Below, one piece after another: positions 44,143 through 52,248 of a stretch of DNA of 64,000 nt (position 1 is the stretch's first letter; each line of letters begins with the position of its first letter). Source of the DNA: Nocardia bovistercoris (lineage in GTDB: Bacteria > Actinomycetota > Actinomycetes > Mycobacteriales > Mycobacteriaceae); the NCBI RefSeq assembly GCF_015674855.1, contig NZ_JADMLG010000003.1:310001-374000 (forward strand), in the 5' to 3' direction. Position numbers and translations under genes: made by a program. The notes under the pieces were generated by a model, which saw nothing but the letters and a program-made list of their open reading frames with translations, was not told the origin of the DNA and ran no database searches.

Positions 44143-45681
44143 TCAGTGCGCGAGCGCCGCCGGAGCGTCGACGGCGAGCTCGGGATTCTTCGGTTTGCCG
44201 CGCGGCAGGAAGAAGGCGGGCACGAAGGTCAGCGCGATCAGCACCACCGCGACGATATAGGTGTTGCCGAAGGCCGAAGCCGCCTGCTCGAGACCGGTTT
44301 CGATGCTGCCGGGCGGCAGCTTGTCGGCCACCGTCGGGTCGACGTTGGACGCGATCGCCGGACCGGCCAGCGGCTCGTTCTTCAGCAGGTTGGTCAGTAC
44401 CACCGACATGGTCGCGGTGCCGATCGACCCGGCGGTCTGGTTGACGATGTTCATCAGCGTGGTACCGCGCGCGACCTGCGCGTGCGTCAGTGTCTGGATG
44501 GCCGCGGTCATCGTCGGCATCATCGTGCATCCCATGCCGAAGCCCTGCACGAGCAGGCACGCCATCAGGATCGGGTACGGCGTGTCGGCGCCGAGCTGGG
44601 TGAAGCCGACCATGCCGAGGGTGAGCAGGCCGACACCGGTCATCACGATCCGGCCCGGCCCGATCTTGTCGACCAGCCTGCCCGCGATCGGCATCGTGAT
44701 CATGGCGCCGAGGCCCTGCGGCGCGATCAGCAACCCGGCGGCGAGCGCGCTCTCGCCGCGCACCTGCTGGAGGTAGCTCGGCAGCAGCAGTCCGGCGCCG
44801 AAGAACGCGACGGCGAACAGGACGAGGGTGAGCACCGAGAAGGTCAGCGCCCGGTCGCGGAACAGGTGCAGGTCGATCAGCGGGTGTTCGGTGCGCAACG
44901 CGTGCAGGACGAACAGCGCGACAAGCACCAGCCCGATCGCGGCCGGGATCAGCACCCGGCCCGACAGCGCGGTGCCCTGCTCGGGAATCGAGGAGACGCC
45001 GAACAGGAACAGCGCCAATCCGGGCGAGGCGAGCAGCATGCCGACGAAGTCGAAGGACTGCGAGGGTTCCGGCCGGTCCGAGGGCAGTACCAGCACGGCG
45101 AACACCAGCGCGAGCACGCCGATGGGCAGGTTGATCAGGAAGATCCAGTGCCAGCTGAACGAATCGATGAGCCAGCCGCCCAGGATCGGGCCCGCGATCG
45201 GGCCGAGCAGCATCGGCACGCCGAGCACCGCCATGACCCGCCCGACGCGCTGCGGACCGGCCGCGTGCGTCATGATCGTCATGCCGAGCGGCATCAGCAT
45301 GCCGCCGCCGAGCCCCTGCAACACGCGGAAGGCGATGAGCGCCTCGATGCTCCACGCGGTGCTGCACAGTAGCGAGCCGAGGACGAAGAAGGTCAACGCC
45401 ATGATGTAGAGGCGTTTGGTGCCGAACCGGTCGGCCGCCCATCCGGTGAGCGGGATGACGGTCGCGAGCGCGAGGGTGTAACCGGTCATCGACCACGCCG
45501 CGATGGCGTAGCTGGTGTCGAATTCGACCTGGAAGGTCGGGATGGCGACGGTCACCACGGTGATGTCGAGAATCGACATGATCGCGCCGAGTACCACCAC
45601 GCCCGCGATCCTGAAGACCCGCGCGTCCAGCTTGTCGGTCGTCGGGTCGCCGCCCGACGAATTATCCGGAGGAAGTGTCAC
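44143..45681 (-). CDS. MFS drug transporter, DHA2 family (14 TM, EmrB/QacA-like)
   Basis: 512 residues with 14 predicted helices. Motif A is GWAADRFGTKRLY, the antiporter motif C region is VPMLLGPIAGPILGGWLI, and LDITVVTVAIPTF in helix 1 is typical of the DHA2 family. These proton antiporters export drugs, dyes or secondary metabolites. GTG 45681 is the likely start, overlapping the end of the upstream MFS frame by 20 bp. It could export a product, but lies beyond the conservon, away from the biosynthetic genes. It is followed by the YceI remnant. Confidence 0.88.
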   Translation of the reverse strand: MTLPPDNSSGGDPTTDKLDARVFRIAGVVVLGAIMSILDITVVTVAIPTFQVEFDTSYAIAAWSMTGYTLALATVIPLTGWAADRFGTKRLYIMALTFFVLGSLLCSTAWSIEALIAFRVLQGLGGGMLMPLGMTIMTHAAGPQRVGRVMAVLGVPMLLGPIAGPILGGWLIDSFSWHWIFLINLPIGVLALVFAVLVLPSDRPEPSQSFDFVGMLLASPGLALFLFGVSSIPEQGTALSGRVLIPAAIGLVLVALFVLHALRTEHPLIDLHLFRDRALTFSVLTLVLFAVAFFGAGLLLPSYLQQVRGESALAAGLLIAPQGLGAMITMPIAGRLVDKIGPGRIVMTGVGLLTLGMVGFTQLGADTPYPILMACLLVQGFGMGCTMMPTMTAAIQTLTHAQVARGTTLMNIVNQTAGSIGTATMSVVLTNLLKNEPLAGPAIASNVDPTVADKLPPGSIETGLEQAASAFGNTYIVAVVLIALTFVPAFFLPRGKPKNPELAVDAPAALAH

Positions 45682-47713
45682 CGCTTAAGAGTGGCACTTT
45701 CCGAGCAAAAGAACCAGCGCCTGGTCCGAGCCGTGGGGGGGGGGGGGGGCGCGCAGGGCACCCCCCACCCCGAGCAGGTGAAATAGACAACCCCCCCAGT
45801 TCCCGGTCGACGACGTCATCGTGCTGTTTCGCCGCGGCGGCGGCCTTGCGCGGACTCCAGTGCCCGGACATGACGAACACGAACGGCAGGAACGCGATCT
45901 GGGCGATCAGGCAGATCCACCACCAGCGCTCCCACTGCTTCGGCGAATCCTCGCGCGCTTGCTGCACCTGCGCGCCGTGGTCGGCGAGATAGGCCGCGTC
46001 GGCGGCGGGGATGCCGCCGACGGCTTGCAGGCGCGCCGAGGCGTCGGCGAGTTTCGGCCCGACCGTCGCGGCCACGGTGAGATCCTCGCGCGGTACCTGC
46101 TGGGTCGCGGTGAGTCGCTCGATGGCCTGAGCGACCGGAATGCCGAGGGCCTTCGACACCTGTCCGACCGCGGCGAGACCGGCGGTCGCGTCGGCCGGAT
46201 TCGCCGCCAGCGCGGCCTGGGTCTGCGGTTCTATGGCCTGGAGGGTCTGCAATTCCTGCGGATATCTCGCGTTCAGCGCGATGGTCGCCTGAATCTGCTC
46301 GGGGGTGGCGCCGGTCAACGCGGTCAACGCGCGCAGTTGCGCGGCCTGGTCGGCCGGGTTGTCCCGCAACGCGGTGAGGGTGTCCGCGCCGACGGTCTGG
46401 ATGGTGGCGATCTCGGCGCCGTGCTCCTGCTGGATCTCGCCGAGGCGCGGACCGTAGTTCACCAGCGGACCCGCCGCGTTCACCACGATCAGCAGTCCGA
46501 ACAGCACCAGGGTCACCACGGCGCGCAGCATGCCGCCCCACACCGCGAGCCCGACCGCGGTCGCCGCGGGATTGCGGGCTTCGACGGTCTCGGTGAAGCT
46601 CGCCATCCAGGTCGAGTAGGCGATGCCGGTGCCGATGGCGATCACCACGAACACACCGGCGAAGGTGTAGTAGCCGGTATCGGGTTCGTCGGTGAAGCCG
46701 ATGAACACGAACAGGCCGACGATGCTGATCAGCGCGCCGACGATCATGAACGGTTTGCGCACCTTCAGATAGTCCGAGGCGATGCCCGCCAGCACCAGCG
46801 CCGCCGCGTTGACTCCCCAGTACCAATTGCCGAGCGCGTTGGCCTTGGCCGGGCTGAAACCGAAGTTGGTCGCCATGTACACCGGCAGGAACGACACGAT
46901 CGTGTAGAAGAACGCCAGGAACAGGCTGATGCCGAGCGCCGATCCGACGACGTCGAGGTGCAGCATCTGCTTCCACTGGTCGCGCTCGAGCGCCTTCACG
47001 TCGAGGCCGCGCGCCCGCGCCTCCACGAGCGCCCGGTCGCGCAGCGAGACCATGATCTGGTCGCGCAACCGCGGACTCAGCTCGCGCAGGCCGAGCACTG
47101 CGACCACGGCGATGACCATGCAGATGATGCCGCACAGTCGGTAGTGGAACTGCCAATCCTGATGTGTATCAAGGGTTCTGGTGGATATGGCGGTGGTCAC
47201 CAGTGCGCCGATGACCGGCCCGAGGGTCCAGAATCCCATCGCCGAGGCCCGCCCGAGCTGCGGGGAGAAGTCGCGGATGAGCGCGGGCGTCGCGACCAGC
47301 ACCGCACCCTCGACCACGCTGATCAGGATGTAGACCGCGAGGTAGACCTCCTTGGTGGTGGCCGCCGGTACCGCGAACAAGGTCAACAGGGAGCAGATCA
47401 CCACGCCGTAGGCGACGATATTGGCCCTGCCCCAGCGGTCGAGGATGCCCGCCAGCACCGAGGCGGCCGATCCGAAGGCCGCGCCGATGATGAAGATCCA
47501 CACGAAATAGGCGAAGGACAGATCGAAGTAGTCGATCAGTTCGTTGCCGACCGCACCGGTGACGAACAGCTGGTAGTACAGCGCGATCGAGGCGATCACC
47601 ACCACCGCCAGGTACCACGAGCGGGCGGGGGTATCCGGATAGTGCGGGAGTTTGCGGCGCCACAGGCCGGTGAGCAGGGTCGGCGCGGGTTCGGAGAGCG
47701 ACGTCGATGTCAT
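45662..47713 (-). CDS. MFS transporter with large extracytoplasmic loop
   Basis: About 683 residues as read. It has twelve predicted helices; between the eleventh and twelfth lies an insertion of about 190 residues (from GEIQQEHGAEI to EDSPKQWERWWW) rich in Ala, Gln and Leu, a form found in actinobacterial MFS proteins. ATG 47713 follows AAAGG at 10 nt. After KQHDDVVDREL the tail becomes low-complexity (SPARGGGCPARPPPPPRL), where the DNA carries a run of 15 G. The true C-terminus probably lies before that run, and a frame error there is possible. The substrate is unknown. Confidence 0.82.
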   Translation of the reverse strand: MTSTSLSEPAPTLLTGLWRRKLPHYPDTPARSWYLAVVVIASIALYYQLFVTGAVGNELIDYFDLSFAYFVWIFIIGAAFGSAASVLAGILDRWGRANIVAYGVVICSLLTLFAVPAATTKEVYLAVYILISVVEGAVLVATPALIRDFSPQLGRASAMGFWTLGPVIGALVTTAISTRTLDTHQDWQFHYRLCGIICMVIAVVAVLGLRELSPRLRDQIMVSLRDRALVEARARGLDVKALERDQWKQMLHLDVVGSALGISLFLAFFYTIVSFLPVYMATNFGFSPAKANALGNWYWGVNAAALVLAGIASDYLKVRKPFMIVGALISIVGLFVFIGFTDEPDTGYYTFAGVFVVIAIGTGIAYSTWMASFTETVEARNPAATAVGLAVWGGMLRAVVTLVLFGLLIVVNAAGPLVNYGPRLGEIQQEHGAEIATIQTVGADTLTALRDNPADQAAQLRALTALTGATPEQIQATIALNARYPQELQTLQAIEPQTQAALAANPADATAGLAAVGQVSKALGIPVAQAIERLTATQQVPREDLTVAATVGPKLADASARLQAVGGIPAADAAYLADHGAQVQQAREDSPKQWERWWWICLIAQIAFLPFVFVMSGHWSPRKAAAAAKQHDDVVDRELGGLSISPARGGGCPARPPPPPRLGPGAGSFARKVPLLSGDTSSG
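45671..45703. promoter_or_regulatory. Imperfect palindrome at the DHA2 transporter start
   Basis: GGAAGTGTCAC and GTGGCACTTTCC flank an 8-bp centre containing CTTAAG, spanning the GTG start at 45681. It could be an operator for a repressor of the exporter; no such regulator is seen nearby. Confidence 0.3.
45735..45749. repeat. 15-G homopolymer run
   Basis: Fifteen consecutive G residues near the 3' end of the MFS frame, with further C runs at 45760-45780 and 45790-45798. A one-base length change would alter the C-terminal tail and the overlap with the next transporter. Confidence 0.9.
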
Positions 47714-47857
47714 GGTCGAGATGCCTTTCTGCCACGGCATCGCGTGATCGCATCCACCGCGATTCGGGCGCGACGCGCCGGGGGTGGGAACAGGTTACAG
47801 ATTCGACGTGATCTGCATCACCGTTTCCGGCGGCGCGTGTCCTGTCGTGCGCGGCGC

Positions 47858-48874
47858 TCACGTCGAGGTCGGGCGCTGCCGCTTGTGGTCGCCGAAAGGT
47901 TCGTCGCGTTCGCGGACGGCCTCGCGGAAACCGACCGTGGCGGCGCGCATCTGGAAGGCGTAGCCCTCCGGGCTGTGGCGGGCGACGCCGTCGAAGACCG
48001 TGCTGATCATGCCGGAATTCAGTACGCCCTGACCGAAGAGGGCCGAGTTGAGGGCGAGTTTGGCCATCATGAGTTGGTTGACCGGCATCCTCGCGATTCT
48101 GGCGAGGAGGGCTTCGGTGCGGGCGTCGAGTTCTTCGGGTGGGCAGGATTCGACGGCCAGGCCCCACTCCTCGGCCTGCTTGCCGGTCAGGCAGTCGCCG
48201 GTGAAGAGGAGGCGTTTGGCTCGCTGGTCGCCGAGGCGGTGGGCCCACATGCCCGAGGCCGGGATTCCCCAGACCCTGGTGGGCGGATAGCCGATCTTGG
48301 TGTCGTCGGCGCAGATTATCTGGTCGGCGAACAGGGCGATGTCGGTGCCGCCCGCCACGGCGAAGCCGTGCAGTTTGGCCACGGTCGGTTTGTTCGCGTG
48401 CAAGAGGCTGGCGAAGCCTCGGTTGAAACGGCTCATCATGGCGTAGTCGAGCATGGGGTCCCAGGTGGTGGCCGGGTCGTGGTTGCGGGCCTGGGCTATC
48501 GGGTCTATCGCGGTGCCGGTGGTCTCGTCTCGGCGGTCGGGGGGTGATTGGGGGTTCTCGGCGAAGATGGTCAGGTCGTAGCCGCCGCAGAAGCCTTTGC
48601 CTCGGCCGGAGACGACTATTACGTGGACTCGGGGGTCCAGGTCGGCTCGTTCTACGGCGTGGGCCAGGTCGTTCGGGGTGTCCATGGTTATGGAGTTGCC
48701 GTGGGCCGGGCGGTTGAAGGTTATTCGGGCGATTCTGTCGTCTACCTCGTAGGTGAGGGTGGGGTAGGTGTGGGTGGAGGGTGGGGTGGGGCGGTTGGTC
48801 CAGGGGGAAGGGGTTGTGTGGGACCAGTTTTCGTACCATTGGGCGGGGCCTGGGGTGGGTGGGGTGTCTGTCAT
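47858..48874 (-). CDS. Crotonase/enoyl-CoA hydratase family protein
   Basis: 338 residues. Core motifs: ARITFNRPAHGNSITMDT, IVVSGRGKGFCGGYDLTIF (first oxyanion loop), KLHGFAVAGGTDIALFADQII (second oxyanion loop) and VWGIPASGMWAHRLGDQRAKRLL. A 40-residue insertion (NPQSPPDRRDETTG onward) is found in a subgroup of mycobacterial/nocardial EchA proteins. The position of the catalytic Glu pair of true hydratases is not obvious, so hydratase activity is uncertain. ATG 48874 is chosen by homology; the long open frame upstream is repeat DNA. Confidence 0.85.
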   Translation of the reverse strand: MTDTPPTPGPAQWYENWSHTTPSPWTNRPTPPSTHTYPTLTYEVDDRIARITFNRPAHGNSITMDTPNDLAHAVERADLDPRVHVIVVSGRGKGFCGGYDLTIFAENPQSPPDRRDETTGTAIDPIAQARNHDPATTWDPMLDYAMMSRFNRGFASLLHANKPTVAKLHGFAVAGGTDIALFADQIICADDTKIGYPPTRVWGIPASGMWAHRLGDQRAKRLLFTGDCLTGKQAEEWGLAVESCPPEELDARTEALLARIARMPVNQLMMAKLALNSALFGQGVLNSGMISTVFDGVARHSPEGYAFQMRAATVGFREAVRERDEPFGDHKRQRPTST

Positions 48875-48963
48875 GGGTTGTCTTTCGGTTTGTGGCTTTT
48901 GGGCGCGGCTCTTCGCAATGGTTTTACCCACTGTGTTTATTGGCGTCGCCTTCGGCGCCGCGG

Positions 48964-49055
48964 GTTCGCGGCCCTGGGAGTCTCGCGTCCCAGCGTTCGA
49001 TACTTGCTCCTGCGTCGCATCGTCTCGAACGCTGGGACGCGAGACGGCCGCGAAC
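48964..49055. repeat. Long inverted repeat (about 31-bp arms)
   Basis: GTTCGCGGCC, a 6-bp bulge, then GTCTCGCGTCCCAGCGTTCGA (48980-49000), faces TCGAACGCTGGGACGCGAGAC (49025-49045) and GGCCGCGAAC (49046-49055) across a 24-nt loop. The 21-bp inner arms are perfect. It could be a dispersed palindromic element or a terminator-like stem; no target-site duplication was identified. Confidence 0.8.
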
Positions 49056-49100
49056 CGTCGCTCGTCGGGCTCGCTCCCGGCGGGGCTGGGTCGGGTGGGG

Positions 49101-49245
49101 ATGTTGCGGATTGGAGTAAACCGAAGGGGACGGGGGTGGGAATGCTGCGGATTGGAGTGAACCGAAGGGATGGGGGTGGGTGCGGATGCTGCGGATTGGA
49201 GTGAACCGAGAGGACGGGGGTGGGTGGGGAATGCTGCGGGTTTGG
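49101..49245. repeat. Tandem 41-45-bp G-rich repeats
   Basis: Four units begin ATG(T/C)TGCGG at 49101, 49142, 49186 and 49231. The first three continue with ATTGGAGT(A/G)AACCGA and a G-rich tail containing GGGGGTGGG; the fourth diverges after its first 10 bp. Period varies by a few bases. No function is evident. Confidence 0.8.
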
Positions 49246-49289
49246 GTTGGCCAGGGGTGGGTGGGTGCGGTTGTTGTGGGGTGGCGGTG

Positions 49290-50924
49290 TCAGGTGGTGA
49301 AGGTTGGGGTGCCGGACAGGAAGGTTGTGTTGATGCCGATTTGGGGGAGGTCTTCCGGTGGGGTGGCGCGTGGGTCTTGTTCCAGGACAACCAGGTCGGC
49401 GTATTTGCCGGGGGTGATGGAGCCGGTGATGTCGTCGGCGAACAACTGGTAGGCGGCGTCTATGGTTTGGGCGCGGAGGGCTTGGGTGAGGGTGATGCGT
49501 TCCTCGGGGGCGAGTACTCGGCCTGTGCGTGATTTGCGGGTTATCGCGGCGGAGATGTTGCGTAGCGGCTCTTCCTCGGTTACCGGGGCGTCGTTGTGGA
49601 ACGAGATTCGCATGTTCGCGTCCAGTGCGGATTTCGTGCGGACCCAGTGGGCGCCGTGGTCGGGGCCGAAGAGGTCGTCTACCAGGACGTCGCCCCAGTA
49701 GTACAGGTGGTCTATGAACAGGCTGCAGGTGACGCCCAGTTCGGATGCGCGACGGAACTGTTCCGGGGTCATGGCGCCGCAATGTTCCAGGCGTAGGCGG
49801 TGGTCGGGGCGCGGATACGTGGTCAGGATCTGTTCGTAGGCGTCGAGGATGGTGTCGACGCCGCGGTCGCCGTGTACGTGGCAGGCCATCTGCCAGCCGT
49901 GCGGGAAGTAGGCCAGGACTATCGAATGTAGTTGTTCTGCCGTGTAATTGGCGTGGCCTCGGTGGTTGTGACCAAGGCCGAGAGCGGCGGTCGCCGCGGT
50001 GTCGAGATAGGGGAAGGAGGTGTCTATGTTGCCTATCCAAGGGGAGCCGTCCACCCACAGTTTGATGCCGATCTGGCGGAACATGTCGTCGCCGTTGTTT
50101 ATGGGGCAATATGTCACGCCGTCGGGGGTGGACATCTCGTAGACGCGCATTCGGACCTTCGCGCGGCCCTGCTGGTACAGGGATGCGGTGATGGGGCGCA
50201 TTCGGTCCGAGAAGGCCATGTCGCTGCACAGGGTCACCCCGCGGGAGGCGAGGTCGGCGTGCTGGCGGGCCAGCAGGTCGGGGCCTTCGAGTTCAGCGGC
50301 CAGGATCGGAGCCACCACCGCCAGCACGGCTGGCGCTTCATAAACGCGACCGGTCAGTATTCCGTGGGTGTCGCGTTCGAAAGTGCCGCCCATCGGATCG
50401 GGGGTGTTGCCGTTCAAGCCCGCGGCGGCGAGCGCGGCCGAATTCGCCCAGGCGAGGTGTCCGGAATTCTGCCAGACGATGATCGCTCGACCTCGGCCCA
50501 GTTCGTCCAGGCTAGCGCGGGTGGGCTCCGGAAAGCCTTTCTGCAACAACAGGTCCAGGCCGTAGAAGATGATCGGGGCGCCTTCGGGTGCGGCGTCGAG
50601 GGCGGTGCGGATCGTCTCGTATACGCGCTGCGCGGTGGGACAGGTCGTGACGGGGCGGATGTCGACGACGGCGTCGGAGTAGAGGGTCTGCTCCTGGGTG
50701 GGGTGGGTGTGTGCCTCGACGAATCCCGGCATCAGGCAACGGCCTTCGAGGTCGATGATCTCGGTGCGCGGGCCGCGCAGGTCGAGTACCTCCCGGCCGC
50801 CCACCGCGGTGATGCGGCCGCCGGTCACCGCGACGGCCCCCGGGGCGGGGTGGTCGGGGTCGACGGTGATGACGGGGCCGCCGGTGAAGATCATGTCGGC
50901 CGTGCTCATTCGCCAACCGTTCAT
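49290..50924 (-). CDS. YtcJ-type amidohydrolase (amidohydrolase 3 family)
   Basis: 544 residues. The metal-binding start is CLMPGFVEAHTHPTQEQ (HxH), then KLWVDGSPWIGNIDTS, a second histidine group MACHVHGDRGVDTIL, LRLEHCGAMTPEQF, and an Asp in ISFHNDAPVTEEEP. The C-terminal SITPGKYADLVVLEQDP is the usual closing motif. Such enzymes hydrolyse amides, N-formyl groups or related bonds in cytoplasmic substrates. GGAGG lies 7 nt before ATG 50924. The upstream frame to 51161 has no start support. It is unlinked to the nearby crotonase by any overlap. Confidence 0.87.
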   Translation of the reverse strand: MNGWRMSTADMIFTGGPVITVDPDHPAPGAVAVTGGRITAVGGREVLDLRGPRTEIIDLEGRCLMPGFVEAHTHPTQEQTLYSDAVVDIRPVTTCPTAQRVYETIRTALDAAPEGAPIIFYGLDLLLQKGFPEPTRASLDELGRGRAIIVWQNSGHLAWANSAALAAAGLNGNTPDPMGGTFERDTHGILTGRVYEAPAVLAVVAPILAAELEGPDLLARQHADLASRGVTLCSDMAFSDRMRPITASLYQQGRAKVRMRVYEMSTPDGVTYCPINNGDDMFRQIGIKLWVDGSPWIGNIDTSFPYLDTAATAALGLGHNHRGHANYTAEQLHSIVLAYFPHGWQMACHVHGDRGVDTILDAYEQILTTYPRPDHRLRLEHCGAMTPEQFRRASELGVTCSLFIDHLYYWGDVLVDDLFGPDHGAHWVRTKSALDANMRISFHNDAPVTEEEPLRNISAAITRKSRTGRVLAPEERITLTQALRAQTIDAAYQLFADDITGSITPGKYADLVVLEQDPRATPPEDLPQIGINTTFLSGTPTFTT

Positions 50925-51221
50925 TCGAAACCTCCGTCGTGCCACGGGAGCGAATGATCGCCCACTACGCCTCGAATCGGATGCCGTGCGATAACTGCCG
51001 CCTTCGACAATCGAGGACCATAACAGCACCGCGAGCGCCTTCGGCCGCACCGGCATCCACCGCGCGCCGTCGCGTCCGAGCCGAGATCTGTGCCGCCGCA
51101 AACCCGAGAGTCGGGTGACAGAAAGGAAAACGTCCGCGCGGTTCGGCGCGGGGCAGATCACGAGAATGTGTACTTCGCCGGAACCGCCGCACGGAGCAAT
51201 TGATTGGCATACGGTAGGACC
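50925..51221. other. Intergenic, promoter region of the amidohydrolase gene
   Basis: About 300 bp between divergent genes. No gene, tRNA or clear repeat was seen in it. The structured segment begins just to its right. Confidence 0.55.
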
Positions 51222-51353
51222 ACCTCGTTAACCCCGAGGTTGCAGGATGGGTCGCGTAGCCCCCGACGCACCCGTCATCGCTGAGCGGGTCAGGTGGGCT
51301 CCAGGTTCGGGCTCATGGCTTCAGGCTCCGGACCCAGGTCCCACCTGGCCCGC
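51222..51353. ncRNA. Candidate structured RNA or leader with three hairpins
   Basis: Three successive stems occur in 132 bp: ACCTCG/CGAGGT (51222-51240, 7-nt loop); GGGT-c-GCGT/ACGCACCC (51249-51273, 8-nt loop); and a 14-bp stem 51285-51298/51340-51353 with one G-U pair, enclosing a second 7-bp stem 51304-51310/51328-51334, also with one G-U. The last stem ends 40 nt before the ATG at 51394. G-U pairs favour plus-strand RNA. I do not recognise a known riboswitch class, so it may be a cis-regulatory leader, an sRNA or a DNA cruciform. Confidence 0.4.
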
Positions 51354-51393
51354 ACACATCAGTTGTGCCGACGCTTCCGATCGAAGGACCACC

Positions 51394-51570
51394 ATGAGCG
51401 GTATCGAGGTATGGACACCGGCGGAGAGACTGCTGGCGAATATCGCCCGCGCCGGATACGAGTCGATCGATGAATTCATCGCCCGACTGCGCGTCGACCC
51501 GATGGCCGATACGGTGGAACTACCCGCGGTGACCGACTTCTGGGATGTCCCGCGCAAACAAGCGAGCTGA
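51394..51570 (+). CDS. Small hypothetical protein
   Basis: 58 residues from ATG 51394, preceded by GAAGGA. The sequence (MSGIEVWTPAERLLANIARA, later AVTDFWDVPRKQ) is of normal composition with one predicted helix. I do not recognise it. It precedes the next gene by 3 bp, so the two likely form an operon behind the structured leader. Confidence 0.5.
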   Translation: MSGIEVWTPAERLLANIARAGYESIDEFIARLRVDPMADTVELPAVTDFWDVPRKQAS

Positions 51571-51573
51571 ATC

Positions 51574-52188
51574 ATGGGCGAGCACGACCGCGATGAGCAC
51601 GGCGAGAACGGATCCGAATTCACGACTCCCGGCGAATCCGCACCGCCGACGCAACCGGCCCACGGTTTCGGCGCGACCGGTGACCTCGTGGGACGATCGG
51701 CGGCCGACGATCCCGCGTGTGCGGCCGCGACACGCGAGGCGATGCGGTATTTCACCGACCAGGGCTGGTCGTATCCGCCCGCGCGGGTCGGGATGGCGGT
51801 CGAACTGATCTCCGTACTCGGCCGCTACCTCACCGACGCCGTGGAACATTCGGGACAGTTGGATTCGGCCGATCTGGATCGGCGTTTCGAATTCGTCTGC
51901 GCCCTCACCGATATGGCCTACGAACAACGACGGCTGTACTGGCTGCTCGGCCGGTGGGCGCAGGAGTGCGCCACCGAGGGCACCCTCGGCGGGATCGACG
52001 CGGTGTGGACCGCGCACCGGTTCCGCGACGCCCAGAAGTACGCCACCGCACTCGGTGACGCGCTCAACGACGCGCACACCCGCATCGGCCGCGATATCGA
52101 CCGCACTTGTTCCGATCACGAAGGCTCGAATCACGACGGCTCGGAACGGAACCGACCAGAACACGGGGGCCGAGTACACGGCGGCTGA
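51574..52188 (+). CDS. Hypothetical protein with polar, Gly/His/Glu-rich ends
   Basis: 204 residues. Residues 1-50 and 180-204 are polar and repetitive (EHDRDEHGENGSE; HEGSNHDGSERNRPEHGG). The middle, about 50-175, is helical: EAMRYFTDQGWSYPPARVGMAVELISVLGRYL and MAYEQRRLYWLLGRWAQECA. No family is recognised. It immediately follows the 58-residue gene and is followed by a terminator hairpin. Confidence 0.6.
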   Translation: MGEHDRDEHGENGSEFTTPGESAPPTQPAHGFGATGDLVGRSAADDPACAAATREAMRYFTDQGWSYPPARVGMAVELISVLGRYLTDAVEHSGQLDSADLDRRFEFVCALTDMAYEQRRLYWLLGRWAQECATEGTLGGIDAVWTAHRFRDAQKYATALGDALNDAHTRIGRDIDRTCSDHEGSNHDGSERNRPEHGGRVHGG

Positions 52189-52199
52189 GAACACGGCGG

Positions 52200-52237
52200 C
52201 GGCCGGATCGCCCGAAAGGTGCGGGACGATCCGGCCG
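52200..52237. terminator. Bidirectional terminator hairpin
   Basis: CGGCCGGATCG (52200-52210) and CGATCCGGCCG (52227-52237) form a perfect 11-bp stem between the convergent hypothetical gene (stop 52188) and permease gene (stop 52249). Confidence 0.7.
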
Positions 52238-52248
52238 TCGCGCGCGAA

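Larger units (their letters stand above)
48875..49289. other. Repeat-rich intergenic region
   Basis: About 415 bp without a credible gene. It contains a large inverted repeat (48964-49055) and four copies of a G-rich 41-45-bp unit (49101-49245), described separately. G/T-biased composition on this strand gives long but motif-free open frames in several phases. Confidence 0.75.

Noticed and set aside
43898..45496. 532-residue frame fusing MFS DNA to the YceI remnant
   Set aside because: The MFS protein is read in another phase; only the last 78 residues of this frame have meaning, as a remnant.
45821..48547. 908-residue plus-strand ORF opposite the MFS and crotonase genes
   Set aside because: Runs antisense across two unrelated real genes; composition is that of a reverse-complement shadow.
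49101..49245. CRISPR array
   Set aside because: Units are nearly contiguous with no spacers of equal length, are G-biased, and no cas genes are nearby.
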